DNA of 64,000 bases, taken from Magnetococcus sp. PR-3. GTDB lineage: Bacteria > Pseudomonadota > Magnetococcia > Magnetococcales > Magnetococcaceae. Shown here piece after piece: positions 36,853 to 44,235 of the stretch (positions are counted from its first letter, which is position 1; each line of letters starts with the position of its first letter). Where the stretch lies: assembly GCF_036689865.1 (NCBI RefSeq), contig NZ_JBAHUQ010000028.1, positions 30,093 through 94,092 on the forward strand, given 5' to 3'. Below the pieces are notes generated by a model, which did not search any database, was not told the DNA's origin, and worked only from the letters and a program-made list of their open reading frames with translations. Position numbers and translations under genes: made by a program.

Positions 36853-37065
36853 TTAATGGGGTCGCTGTGCGATCAGTTCATGGAGCATCTCTTTGGCCAG
36901 CATCTGATTACGAACCGGCTGTTCATACCCAAAAGCCATTTTACTTTGTGAACCATAGTGCACCGTCAACAGCCCTCCCTGCATATTACAGGTACCTTCG
37001 TAGCGCTTACCATGCCACTGGGTCTGTACAAGGTGTGACGTTAAATGAGGAACTGTATTTAACAT
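36853..37065 (-). CDS. Small conserved-looking hypothetical protein
   Basis: A 70-residue protein of unknown function. The start is well supported because the minus strand carries a near-perfect GAGGAGGG ribosome binding site 7 bases ahead of the ATG. The sequence (for example QWHGKRYEGTCNMQGGLLTV and YGSQSKMAFGYEQPVRNQML) alternates polar and hydrophobic residues with several Gly and aromatics, suggesting a small beta-rich fold with a C-terminal helix (AKEMLHELIAQ). No signal peptide or membrane helix is seen. It sits alone in an otherwise gene-free stretch after the hybrid kinase. A longer opposite-strand open frame here was judged spurious. No family was recognised. Confidence 0.7.
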   Translation of the reverse strand: MLNTVPHLTSHLVQTQWHGKRYEGTCNMQGGLLTVHYGSQSKMAFGYEQPVRNQMLAKEMLHELIAQRPH

Positions 37066-37548
37066 GGTTAACCCTCCTCATCCGCATGGGTTGTCTATGG
37101 ATCAGCCCGCAAACTATGCCAGCTATCCGACCTACATTTAGTATAAACCTAATCTGGCAAAGTGGGTGTATATTCCGGCAATCCATAGCGTCACACGATA
37201 GAGGTAACAGGATAAACAGGCATCTGAATGACGCAGATACACTGTATATTCGAGGCTTCTCAGGCTTTTTCCTCTATGATTTCACTCTTCTGCACATGAC
37301 CACCACCCTCGTCCGTCTTGGTCATGTTTGGTGTAAAAGCGTATCATCAAGGCCTCCCCGGCCCACCCCATTCTTTAAGCTTACACCAAACTCAGATGTT
37401 CTCTCTCAACCACAGGGTCACCCGCACACACACGGACACTCCATCGATCGGACTGAGAGGGATCTGGACCCTAAACCCAATCACAAGATATGATAAGCTT
37501 ATACATGCAGAGTTAACCGTACCCAGTATTTAAAGAGGCGCCCGACCC
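37066..37548. other. Gene-free interval with inverted repeats
   Basis: 483 bases without a convincing gene. The right part (37294-37391) contains two adjacent inverted repeats, described separately. The remainder is AT-richer than neighbouring genes and shows no obvious promoter. The small gene at 36853-37065 reads leftwards from here and the gene at 37549 reads rightwards, so regulatory sequences for both must lie inside. Confidence 0.4.
37294..37391. repeat. Two adjacent inverted repeats
   Basis: The first pair is ACATGACCA (37294-37302) with TGGTCATGT (37319-37327), a 9-bp perfect arm. The second is GTTTGGTGTAA (37326-37336) with TTACACCAAAC (37381-37391), an 11-bp perfect arm extended by GC/GC across a 2-base bulge. 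They touch at 37326. No T-run follows either, so neither looks like a simple terminator. Confidence 0.6.
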
Positions 37549-37914
37549 ATGCCCATTATGAAAATCATTCTAGATCGTTCATTTGACACCCACGTTCAAC
37601 AGGTTGCTGAATCACTCATCCCCAAGCTTTCGCAGACGATTAAACAGGGGCTGGCCCCCTTACACGCCACCCCCCAGGTCATGCTACAACCCGGTTGTTA
37701 TGTCTCTGAACCCTATAAAATTTATGCTGATCTGTTATTTCGTGGCTCTGCCCAACGTACCCCGAAACATGTCAACACCCTCCTACAACAGTTAGCCGAC
37801 ATACTCTCGGCTGAATTCAATACCTCAGTCCGGTTACGGGCCTTCCCTACTGACCAGGCGACACTCTCTGCCGTTGATCATCTGCTACCTAAAGATCACA
37901 AAACAGATCAATAG
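37549..37914 (+). CDS. Hypothetical protein, tautomerase-like by size and N-terminus
   Basis: A 121-residue soluble protein. It begins MPIMKIILDRSF, so removal of Met would leave an N-terminal proline, the catalytic base of the tautomerase superfamily. A beta-alpha-beta pattern follows (helix VQQVAESLIPKLSQTIKQGL, strand KIYADLLFRGS, helix KHVNTLLQQLADILSAEF, strand SVRLRAFP), which is also compatible with that fold. The internal YADLLFRGSAQRTP segment resembles 5-carboxymethyl-2-hydroxymuconate isomerase relatives, but I cannot confirm it. GAGG lies ahead of the start. It stands alone between two gene-free stretches. Treat the tautomerase idea as tentative. Confidence 0.7.
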   Translation: MPIMKIILDRSFDTHVQQVAESLIPKLSQTIKQGLAPLHATPQVMLQPGCYVSEPYKIYADLLFRGSAQRTPKHVNTLLQQLADILSAEFNTSVRLRAFPTDQATLSAVDHLLPKDHKTDQ

Positions 37915-38186
37915 CTCTTTTAAAAGGCGAAATATATCTTGAGTAAACGTAGAGCTGCGGCGCGGTCTGCATGGGATATGACAGCAGATCGACCACCCAA
38001 CACCTGACACAGATCAGAAGAGACACGGCCTATGGTGAAGCAATAAGATCATGAGTTTTTAGAGGATAGTGCGGAATATCCAGATAAACGGGGAGCAGGT
38101 CCAGTCAGCCATAGCTCGCCTGAAACAGCGATACCAAACCGCTGACTGACTATTTTATCTAACACGATTACACAGACAGTTCACAC
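37915..38186. other. Gene-free interval before the tRNA terminator
   Basis: About 270 bases between the tautomerase-like gene and the tRNA-Thr terminator. No open frame with a ribosome binding site, no repeat and no clear terminator for the upstream gene were found. Confidence 0.4.
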
Positions 38187-38231
38187 AAACAAAAACGGCT
38201 TGCACCCCTAGAGGTGCAAGCCGTTGTTTTG
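38187..38231 (-). terminator. Rho-independent terminator of tRNA-Thr
   Basis: A perfect 13-bp stem, AACGGCTTGCACC (38194-38206) with GGTGCAAGCCGTT (38213-38225), with a 6-base loop. On the minus strand it is followed by a T-rich TTTGTTTG tract and lies 3 bases after the tRNA CCA end. Confidence 0.9.
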
Positions 38232-38233
38232 TC

Positions 38234-38309
38234 TGGTGCCCACAGAGGGACTTGAACCCCCAACCTACGGATTACAAATCCGTTGCTCTGCCAGTTGAGC
38301 CATGTGGGC
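38234..38309 (-). tRNA. tRNA-Thr (anticodon UGU)
   Basis: A complete 76-nt tRNA read on the minus strand. The acceptor is GCCCACA paired with TGTGGGC, followed by discriminator A and an encoded CCA. The anticodon stem ACGGA/TCCGT encloses the loop TTTGTAA, giving anticodon TGT, which reads ACA. The T-arm has GGTTCAAGTCC and the D-arm GCTCAACTGGCAGAGC. It has its own promoter and terminator and is not in a tRNA cluster. Confidence 0.97.
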
Positions 38310-38324
38310 ATAAAGAAGCACGTT

Positions 38325-38353
38325 TTCTACCGCACTCCGTGGGTCTCTGTCAA
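38325..38353 (-). promoter_or_regulatory. Sigma-70-type promoter of tRNA-Thr
   Basis: On the minus strand, TTGACA (38348-38353, perfect -35) is followed after 17 bases by GTAGAA (38325-38330, -10-like). It places a start a few bases upstream of the tRNA 5' end at 38309. Confidence 0.8.
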
Positions 38354-38373
38354 GAACTGATGTGCATTTTCTA

Positions 38374-40023
38374 TTATTCCCGCTTTAAATGACCATAAGG
38401 TGGCTCTGTACTTAGCCGTGTATCCTCAACAGCACCGCCAACCGTAAAGTGGTAAAGGCTCTGCAAAATGGTGCCTTCAAACCCCGCCGCACGCTCATGG
38501 AACAGGTCATCAAAATAACAGCCAATCCCTGTTCCACGTACACCTTCAGCTTCAGCCTCTAGATAAAGCACCTGCCCCAGCATACCTGCCTCCCAAAACA
38601 TATTGCGGTAGTGCCAAGGTCCAATCTTAAGCCCCTGCTCCCACTGCGCCAACATACCCAGGCTGAAAGCTGAATCCCCAGCAATGGACTGTTTACAGCT
38701 AATAATCATCGCCGCCATTTTCACATCCCCACCGACCATGTGATACAGAGGCAGGTGAGCGGGGCACCCTTCTGGCTTGGACCAGTGATGATCATCAGAA
38801 AGTGTTTCTCTCAACACATGTTCTGCCTGAGGATGGCGCACCATCAGGTACATGCCCGGCTCTAACCCCTCCACACGGTGTACAAAAAAGAGTGGATGAA
38901 TGCCCACAGGCCAAGTTTGGCTATCCCAAGGGGCAACGCCTGGGCGTGGTAACAGCGCATCTAACATCCGATAAAAGGCCTCCTGACTCACAGAGGTCTT
39001 CCCATCAAACTGCTGGGCAGAACGCCGTTGATAGATGATACGATCCAACGGCTCTTCACAAGGACCTGTCGCCAAGGGGGGGGTGGAGGATGCGGTTATC
39101 CCCTGTAACGTTATAGAACGGTCAGGGCGAGTCGCCCCCTGAGCAACATCATCCACCACCGGCCATTGATGCATCTGGCGGGGGCTTAAGAGGTTGGGCT
39201 GACCGAACCACCCTGCCGTTTCGGCCGTCTCAGCCCAGGTATGCATACGATCTTGGGCCTCTTGGGCCCCTTGACCTGAGGTGGAAACCCATAACAGCAG
39301 GTCTGGGTGCTCTGGTTCTGGCTCCCCCTTTGTTAAAGCGTTGCAGGGCAAGCCCAGCAGACGCGTTAGCGTGGCATCCCCCACACCATCTAGCACCTGA
39401 ACGGTCCACCCCATTGCCGCAGCTGCATAGCGAAACCCAGCAATGGCATGGCCAATATCCAGTTGGCAGTATCGGTAGGCGCGCTCACCATACTTCCACA
39501 TCTCCCGCCAAAAAATGGAGGATAACCCCACTACAAAACCATCCTGTTCAGCAGAAAGCCAAGCTTCATTTTGGGGCACCGCAGCGCGTTGCTCTAAAAC
39601 ATGATCATAGCTGTGGTAGTGGTAAACCCCCGCTGGGAGTGTAAGCTGAGCATCCTGTAGTACTGGAATAACCACATACCCCTCTGTGGGATGCAGGTTG
39701 CCACTGGAGGGATTACAACGCAGCGCCCACCGTTGATCGGTATTGGGCACCACTTTCCACGCAGCAAGCCCTAAGGATAACCCCATCAGACCGGCTATGG
39801 TGGTGGGTGTTATGGGCTCGGGAGGGTGCTGACCATGAGGTTGATGCGCCACCGTAAAGGGTACCTCCCGCTGCATGGCACTTAATGGTAGCTCAAAACG
39901 TGGCGCCCCGGCATAGTGGCGAAAAGGGTTGGGTTGAGTATCCCAATCCATAAACTCTGGGCTGGCTGCATAACGATCGGTGCGATGCTTGGTCTGTTGG
40001 TGGTAGTGACGCACGCTGTCCAT
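38374..40023 (-). CDS. SagB/nitroreductase-type protein with two domains
   Basis: A 549-residue protein with two nitroreductase-like halves. The first (about residues 60-260) has WALRCNPSSGNLHPTEGYVV, the SagB-type FMN signature, then REMWKYGERAYRYCQLDIGHA. The second (about 325-530) has IYQRRSAQQFDGKTSVSQEA, GLEPGMYLMVRHPQ and YHYRNMFWEAGMLGQVLYLE-like segments. SagB enzymes oxidise azolines in thiazole/oxazole-modified peptides, but no cyclodehydratase or precursor gene is present. Stand-alone two-domain versions are known in diverse bacteria with undefined roles. The two-domain fold probably forms an internal dimer. It is transcribed alone; no signal peptide is visible. Confidence 0.85.
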   Translation of the reverse strand: MDSVRHYHQQTKHRTDRYAASPEFMDWDTQPNPFRHYAGAPRFELPLSAMQREVPFTVAHQPHGQHPPEPITPTTIAGLMGLSLGLAAWKVVPNTDQRWALRCNPSSGNLHPTEGYVVIPVLQDAQLTLPAGVYHYHSYDHVLEQRAAVPQNEAWLSAEQDGFVVGLSSIFWREMWKYGERAYRYCQLDIGHAIAGFRYAAAAMGWTVQVLDGVGDATLTRLLGLPCNALTKGEPEPEHPDLLLWVSTSGQGAQEAQDRMHTWAETAETAGWFGQPNLLSPRQMHQWPVVDDVAQGATRPDRSITLQGITASSTPPLATGPCEEPLDRIIYQRRSAQQFDGKTSVSQEAFYRMLDALLPRPGVAPWDSQTWPVGIHPLFFVHRVEGLEPGMYLMVRHPQAEHVLRETLSDDHHWSKPEGCPAHLPLYHMVGGDVKMAAMIISCKQSIAGDSAFSLGMLAQWEQGLKIGPWHYRNMFWEAGMLGQVLYLEAEAEGVRGTGIGCYFDDLFHERAAGFEGTILQSLYHFTVGGAVEDTRLSTEPPYGHLKRE

Positions 40024-40236
40024 GGTATCCCCTTATTGCCGTTATTTATTTTTTCCACACTTCATGGTATCAGAAGCAAATGGGGTGGGTTTAGTTCCCC
40101 ACCGACTTTTTGAAAAGAACGTGATGATTGGGAATCCGTTGGAGCTTTCCATAGGGGCTATGGCATAATGCCCGCGTTTTTTAGAAAGATGAATTCACGT
40201 CCTGCTAGGCGTGTTCACTATAGAAAAGGTTATCCC

Positions 40237-40719
40237 ATGCAACCGTTGGACACCCCTTTTAGCTCGGGTCCACAGACCGATGCTGATTTTCCAGAGCTTT
40301 CCTTAAAAGATGCCGCTTGGCTGGCTGGTGTCACGCCCGATGCCATGATCCGCTTTTTAACAGCCGCTGGTCTGGAGATTGATACAGAGGAAAAACCGGA
40401 AGAGATTCAGCTCACCGTACCTGAGCTTATGAAAGCCGTTTTTCTACTCTTGGGTCAAAAAGATAACCGTATTGCCATGCTGCGTATGCAACTGGCAGCG
40501 GCCCTAAACCGAGAAAAAGAGCTGGCCTCTGCACTACAAGCAGGGCTGGCGGATGATGCTCCCGCACTGGACAGTAGTGATGAGCCCATGGTTCTCATGC
40601 ATCCACTCGGGATTGATGAAGAGGATGAGGAAGATGGGGAGGATGAAGAGCGCTTCGTCCCCAAGAAAAAGAAGAAGAAAAAGAAGAAGAAAAAGAAGGG
40701 TTCCAACTACCCTTGGTAA
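40237..40719 (+). CDS. Protein with HTH-like segment, acidic patch and poly-lysine tail
   Basis: A 160-residue protein from the ATG at 40237, with AAAGG at a good distance; a longer frame opens at 40168. Residues about 20-48 (LSLKDAAWLAGVTPDAMIRF, then LTAAGLEI) resemble a helix-turn-helix. A helical stretch follows (AMLRMQLAAALNREKELASA). The C-terminus has a highly acidic patch (EEDEEDGEDEE) directly followed by twelve consecutive lysines and GSNYPW. The lysine codons alternate AAG and AAA. The acidic/basic tail could bind nucleic acid or a partner. No family was recognised. It is followed by a strong terminator and transcribed alone. Confidence 0.75.
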   Translation: MQPLDTPFSSGPQTDADFPELSLKDAAWLAGVTPDAMIRFLTAAGLEIDTEEKPEEIQLTVPELMKAVFLLLGQKDNRIAMLRMQLAAALNREKELASALQAGLADDAPALDSSDEPMVLMHPLGIDEEDEEDGEDEERFVPKKKKKKKKKKKKGSNYPW

Positions 40720-40720
40720 A

Positions 40721-40766
40721 GATAAAACAAGCCCCGGCAGCGCAAACTGACGGGGCTTGTTTTATC
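40721..40766 (+). terminator. Rho-independent terminator
   Basis: A perfect 16-bp stem, GATAAAACAAGCCCCG (40721-40736) and CGGGGCTTGTTTTATC (40751-40766), with a 14-base loop, starting 1 base after the stop of the poly-lysine-tailed protein gene. The A/T-rich arms allow use from both strands, so it may also stop the aminotransferase gene. Confidence 0.85.
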
Positions 40767-40861
40767 TATGTGAGTCAACAACCAAGATTAACCGCACCCC
40801 CCATAAAGCACCAAAGAACACACCGGTTAAACGCTCTACACGCTATCTTTTATACCAGGGT

Positions 40862-42037
40862 TCACCCCAACCAGTTGCGGAGCTGTTGCATCGCCTTTTT
40901 CAACTGGCTCAACTCAGCGGCATAGCAGAAGCGCACATGCTCCCGACTACGGTAATCCCCAAAATCCAAACCAGGTGTAAATGCGCATCCAGCCTGATCC
41001 AAGGCAGCAAGGCAGAGCGCTTTACCATCGGCTAAACCGGTTTTTTTCAACACCTCAGAAGCATCGGTATAGACATAGAAGGCACCACGGGGCTCTACAC
41101 CAATTTTAAAGCCTAATTGAGGCAGCTCTTCGAGCAAGTAACGACGGTTGGCATCGTAACGTGCCACCTGGGCATCCATCTCTCCTGCACACTCAAAAGC
41201 CTGTAAGGCTGCATACTGTGCAATGGTGGGGGCTGAGATAAACAGGTTCTGCGACAACATTTCAATCCCCCGTACCGCTGAGGGGGGCACAATCATCCAC
41301 CCCAGCCGCCAACCGGTCATCCCAAAATATTTTGAAAAACCATTCACAACAATAGCATTTTCTGAGAACTCCAGCGCCGTTCGTGCCGAACAGCCATAGG
41401 TAATACCATGATAGAGCTCATCGGAAATAACGTAGCCACCCTGCCCTTCCACCGCTGTCAGTAGCCCTTGCATTTGCGCATCGGGAATTAAAGTACCTGT
41501 CGGGTTGGACGGTGAGGTTACAATGGCAGCTTTAAGCCCCCGCTCATGGGTGGGGGCCAAATGCTTGGCCAAAACCTCAGCACTCAACTGATAATGGGCC
41601 TGGGGGGATACGGGAATACGCACCGGGTCCCCATTGACAAACCGAACCATATTGGGATAGCAGGGGTAACCAGGATCAGAGATCGCGACCCGATCTCCGG
41701 CATCCAACAACAAGCCAAAGATCAATTGAAAAGCCCCAGAGGTGCCTGGGGTTACCACCACCCGATCCGGACATACCTTAACGCCATACCGATCCCCATA
41801 CCATTGGGCAATGGCTTTTCTCAGCTCAGGTATCCCCAAGGAGGGTGTATAGCGGGTTCGATCTTCATCCAGCGCCTGACGGGCAGCGGCCATGACCTTT
41901 TGGGGGGTTTTAAAATCAGGCTCTCCAGCCTCCATACGCACAATGGATTCACCAGCCGCCTCTAACGCCTTGGCCTTGGCCAGCATCTCCATCACATAAA
42001 ACGGCTGTATCTGTTCAATCTTCTTTGCCCACTGCAT
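40862..42037 (-). CDS. PLP-dependent aminotransferase, class I/II
   Basis: A 391-residue aspartate-aminotransferase-like enzyme. Motifs are MEAGEPDFKTPQKVM at the N-terminus, RYTPSLGIPELRKAIAQW, GTSGAFQLIF for the PLP phosphate, SPSNPTGTLIP, VISDELYHGITYG, and NGFSKYFGMTGWRLGW holding the PLP lysine. FCYAAELSQLKKAM near the end contains the usual substrate-carboxylate Arg in VRFCYA. It transfers an amino group between an amino acid and a 2-oxo acid in the cytoplasm. The exact substrate is not readable, since subgroup I-gamma members vary. It is transcribed alone, divergent from the GT2 gene. Confidence 0.9.
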   Translation of the reverse strand: MQWAKKIEQIQPFYVMEMLAKAKALEAAGESIVRMEAGEPDFKTPQKVMAAARQALDEDRTRYTPSLGIPELRKAIAQWYGDRYGVKVCPDRVVVTPGTSGAFQLIFGLLLDAGDRVAISDPGYPCYPNMVRFVNGDPVRIPVSPQAHYQLSAEVLAKHLAPTHERGLKAAIVTSPSNPTGTLIPDAQMQGLLTAVEGQGGYVISDELYHGITYGCSARTALEFSENAIVVNGFSKYFGMTGWRLGWMIVPPSAVRGIEMLSQNLFISAPTIAQYAALQAFECAGEMDAQVARYDANRRYLLEELPQLGFKIGVEPRGAFYVYTDASEVLKKTGLADGKALCLAALDQAGCAFTPGLDFGDYRSREHVRFCYAAELSQLKKAMQQLRNWLG

Positions 42038-42125
42038 CGCGTTTTTTCCTATCCATCTGGCCTTGAGGTTGCATTGCTGTGAGAACGTACACAGAACCTA
42101 TGGAACACATGCTAAAGAGGTCACC

Positions 42126-42947
42126 ATGTCCCAGCTCCTCACATCCATCCTGATGCCGGTTTTTAATAACATCAACATTATGGCGACTTCGGTACAATAC
42201 ATCACCCAATTTACCGAAGCCCCCTATGAAATCATCTTGATTGATAATGGATCATGGGAGCCACAAACCAATGAAACCTATGAGGCATTAAGTCAAGACA
42301 GCCGTATTAAAGTGATTCGTAATGAGCAAAACCTAGGCTTTGGACGTGCCAACAACATAGGGTTACAACAGGCGCAAGGCACCCATATTGCTCTGATTAA
42401 TACCGATATGTTCCCCGTCGCCCCCTGGCTTAACCATGTCTACCAACGCTTTGACCAGACTGAAAAGTGTGGGGCTGTACAAGGCCTGATTGTTCTACCG
42501 GACGAAGAAAAAGGCTTTGACCAATGGACGGTACAGACCTGCGGGTCTCAATTTAACCAACAAGGGGAAGCGATCTACCATCTGCCCAACCTGGCCATGG
42601 ACGACCCCCGCGTACACCAAGCCTGTGCGTTGCAGTCCTTTATGGGTACCGGTGTTGTGTTAGACCGTAAGGCGATTGAAGAAGTTGGTTTTTTTGATGA
42701 AGAATATGACATTGTCTTTATGGAAGATACCGATCTCTCCCTACGCATGTCTGCAGCGGGCTACCATATTCACTATGAGCCTGCAGCGCGTTTTGTTCAT
42801 CTACACAGTGCCTCCATGCCCCACCTGGACCAGGAGACTTATGACCGCAGCCGACACTTTAATAAAGCGCTGTTTCATAAAAAATGGCCGGTTGAAAAAG
42901 TGGATAGCATCCTAAAACAACAAGGTTTTTCAGGACTTCTTGCATAA
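42126..42947 (+). CDS. GT2 glycosyltransferase (rhamnosyltransferase-like)
   Basis: A 273-residue GT2 enzyme from the ATG at 42126 (MSQLLTSILMPVFNNINIMA), chosen because AAAGAGG precedes it; the frame also opens at 42063. Motifs are YEIILIDNGSWEPQTNETYE, NLGFGRANNIGLQQAQGTHI, ALINTDMFPVAPW (DxD-type) and FMGTGVVLDRKAIEEVGFFD followed by EEYDIVFMEDTDLSLRMSAA. The last motif is typical of WbbL-like transferases. The stop overlaps the start of the lipoprotein gene (TAATG), so the two are coupled. Sugar and acceptor unknown; it is distant from the EPS block. Confidence 0.88.
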   Translation: MSQLLTSILMPVFNNINIMATSVQYITQFTEAPYEIILIDNGSWEPQTNETYEALSQDSRIKVIRNEQNLGFGRANNIGLQQAQGTHIALINTDMFPVAPWLNHVYQRFDQTEKCGAVQGLIVLPDEEKGFDQWTVQTCGSQFNQQGEAIYHLPNLAMDDPRVHQACALQSFMGTGVVLDRKAIEEVGFFDEEYDIVFMEDTDLSLRMSAAGYHIHYEPAARFVHLHSASMPHLDQETYDRSRHFNKALFHKKWPVEKVDSILKQQGFSGLLA

Positions 42948-43531
42948 TGCTGGCGTGGCGCTTTGTGTTAGGCGCGTTACTGCTGCTGTTAAGCGGTTGC
43001 CAATCTACCGCCTTTGATCACCCTTTGGGGTCACCAGAACAGGGCATTGTCGTACCCTCTTTAGAGGGACATTGGACACTTCTAGAGCAAGGCAAAGCAA
43101 CCGAGCAGGTGACCATACGCCGGTTACCGGACCACCCTTTGTATGCCCTTTACAGCCAGGAGCAACCCCAACCCCTTATTCACTTTTATATCGTTGACTT
43201 CAAAGGGCATCACTTCTGGCACATGTTACCCGACACCCCCTTAAACCAACCATACCCCCCCTTTTACCTTCTTCTTTTGGGTAAACAGGTTGGTACTAAG
43301 TTGACGTTGTCCTTGCTTAACCCCGAGCGCATTAGCAACGATCTCCAATCCGGCTTATTGGCAGGGAGCTACCCCTCCCCCTGCCAACCCCAACAACCAT
43401 GCAAACGCCATAAAGAGCACCTTGCCATTAAGACGACCACAGCCAAGCTACAATCCTATTTTGCCCACGTCGGTTCTGCCCCATTTAATTTGAAGGTCGT
43501 GACCTTAACAAAAAAAAGGGTGACCCCTTAG
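42947..43531 (+). CDS. Hypothetical lipoprotein
   Basis: A 194-residue protein with a bacterial lipobox: MLAWRFVLGALLLLLSGCQS, cleavage before Cys18. The mature part is beta-rich with many Pro and aromatics (for example GHWTLLEQGKATEQVTIRRL and LIHFYIVDFKGHHFWHM), which resembles a small lipocalin-like or outer-membrane-anchored domain but matches no family I know. Its start overlaps the GT2 stop by 1 base. A terminator hairpin overlaps its last codons. A partnership with the GT2 gene is suggested only by coupling. Confidence 0.8.
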   Translation: MLAWRFVLGALLLLLSGCQSTAFDHPLGSPEQGIVVPSLEGHWTLLEQGKATEQVTIRRLPDHPLYALYSQEQPQPLIHFYIVDFKGHHFWHMLPDTPLNQPYPPFYLLLLGKQVGTKLTLSLLNPERISNDLQSGLLAGSYPSPCQPQQPCKRHKEHLAIKTTTAKLQSYFAHVGSAPFNLKVVTLTKKRVTP

Positions 43532-43545
43532 GATCACCCTTTTCT
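43514..43545 (+). terminator. Rho-independent terminator overlapping a stop codon
   Basis: A 10-bp stem (AAAAGGGTGA / TCACCCTTTT) around a loop that contains the TAG stop of the lipoprotein gene at 43529-43531, with an inner CC/GG pair. The right arm ends in four T residues. Confidence 0.8.
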
Positions 43546-43587
43546 ATCGCCCCAACCTACTGATTTATTTTAATGATCCTCTAATAA

Positions 43588-44046
43588 TCAGTTGTTATCT
43601 TCAACCATATCCTGCTTGGTGCTTTTGATGAAGGCGATTACATCTTTACGCGCTTGAGTGGCTACTTTGAACTTGCTCAACGTCGCCTTAAGATGATCCA
43701 TCATTCGCGTCCAGTCCTCTTCATCAATGCCCATACCCACATGAGATAACTTCATTTCACGGCCTGTATAGTAGTGGCGCCCGCCCGACTTATTGGCCAA
43801 AAAATCTACGATCAACTGCACTTCACGGTTGATGCCATCTTGCCCACGATGCGCCCAAAAACGGCCAAGCTTTTCATCCTTAACCAACCGTCCTGCCAGA
43901 TCATGGGTAATCGCATGAATGGCATCATACCCACCCAGGCGCTCATACAGGCTTTTAGCCTGCTCAGCTTGGGCATCAACAACCACACCTAGCCCAAGCA
44001 TGAGGCTGAACAACATACTAAGGGTCCCTATCTTCATCCAATTCAT
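43588..44046 (-). CDS. Exported truncated haemoglobin (group I-like)
   Basis: A 152-residue globin of the 2-on-2 truncated type. Family features are YERLGGYDAIHAITHDLAGR at the A/B helices, FWAHRGQDGINREVQLIVDF, SGGRHYYTGREMKLSHVGMG with the proximal haem-binding His at residue 102, and DWTRMMDHLKATLSKFKV near the end. The first 26 residues (MNWMKIGTLSMLFSLMLGLG, cleavage near DAQA) are a signal peptide. Truncated globins are usually cytoplasmic, so export to the periplasm is unusual. Likely roles are O2, NO or redox handling outside the cytoplasm; no partner reductase is adjacent. A 22-bp perfect palindrome lies about 95-115 bases upstream. Confidence 0.9.
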   Translation of the reverse strand: MNWMKIGTLSMLFSLMLGLGVVVDAQAEQAKSLYERLGGYDAIHAITHDLAGRLVKDEKLGRFWAHRGQDGINREVQLIVDFLANKSGGRHYYTGREMKLSHVGMGIDEEDWTRMMDHLKATLSKFKVATQARKDVIAFIKSTKQDMVEDNN

Positions 44047-44141
44047 GGTGCTTACTCCAAACGTAGAAGGTTGTCAAAAACAGAAACAACCCTAGCTTGG
44101 CAACAACCCTGAAGAGAAATTGTATATTCAAATGATATTAA

Positions 44142-44163
44142 TAGGATATATCGATATATCCTA
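44142..44163. promoter_or_regulatory. 22-bp perfect palindrome upstream of the globin gene
   Basis: Two identical 11-bp half sites (TAGGATATATC and its complement) meet with no spacer. It lies 96-117 bases upstream of the globin ATG in an AT-rich region, and well beyond the stop-side of the GST gene. Its size and symmetry fit a dimeric repressor or redox-sensor site; the regulator is not known. Confidence 0.6.
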
Positions 44164-44235
44164 AAATTAACACCAGACCACTCTCCGAGCAAAGATCCGT
44201 AAAAAAAACGAAAAACTTACGGCTGAGTGTACAGA

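Noticed and set aside
36849..37493. A 214-codon plus-strand open frame
   Set aside because: It runs opposite a small gene with a far better ribosome binding site, lacks its own good one, and its composition (no domain, scattered His/Pro/Arg) looks like chance.
40455..40706. A minus-strand frame beginning with a poly-Phe run
   Set aside because: The Phe run is simply the complement of the poly-lysine codons of the plus-strand gene; it has no independent support.
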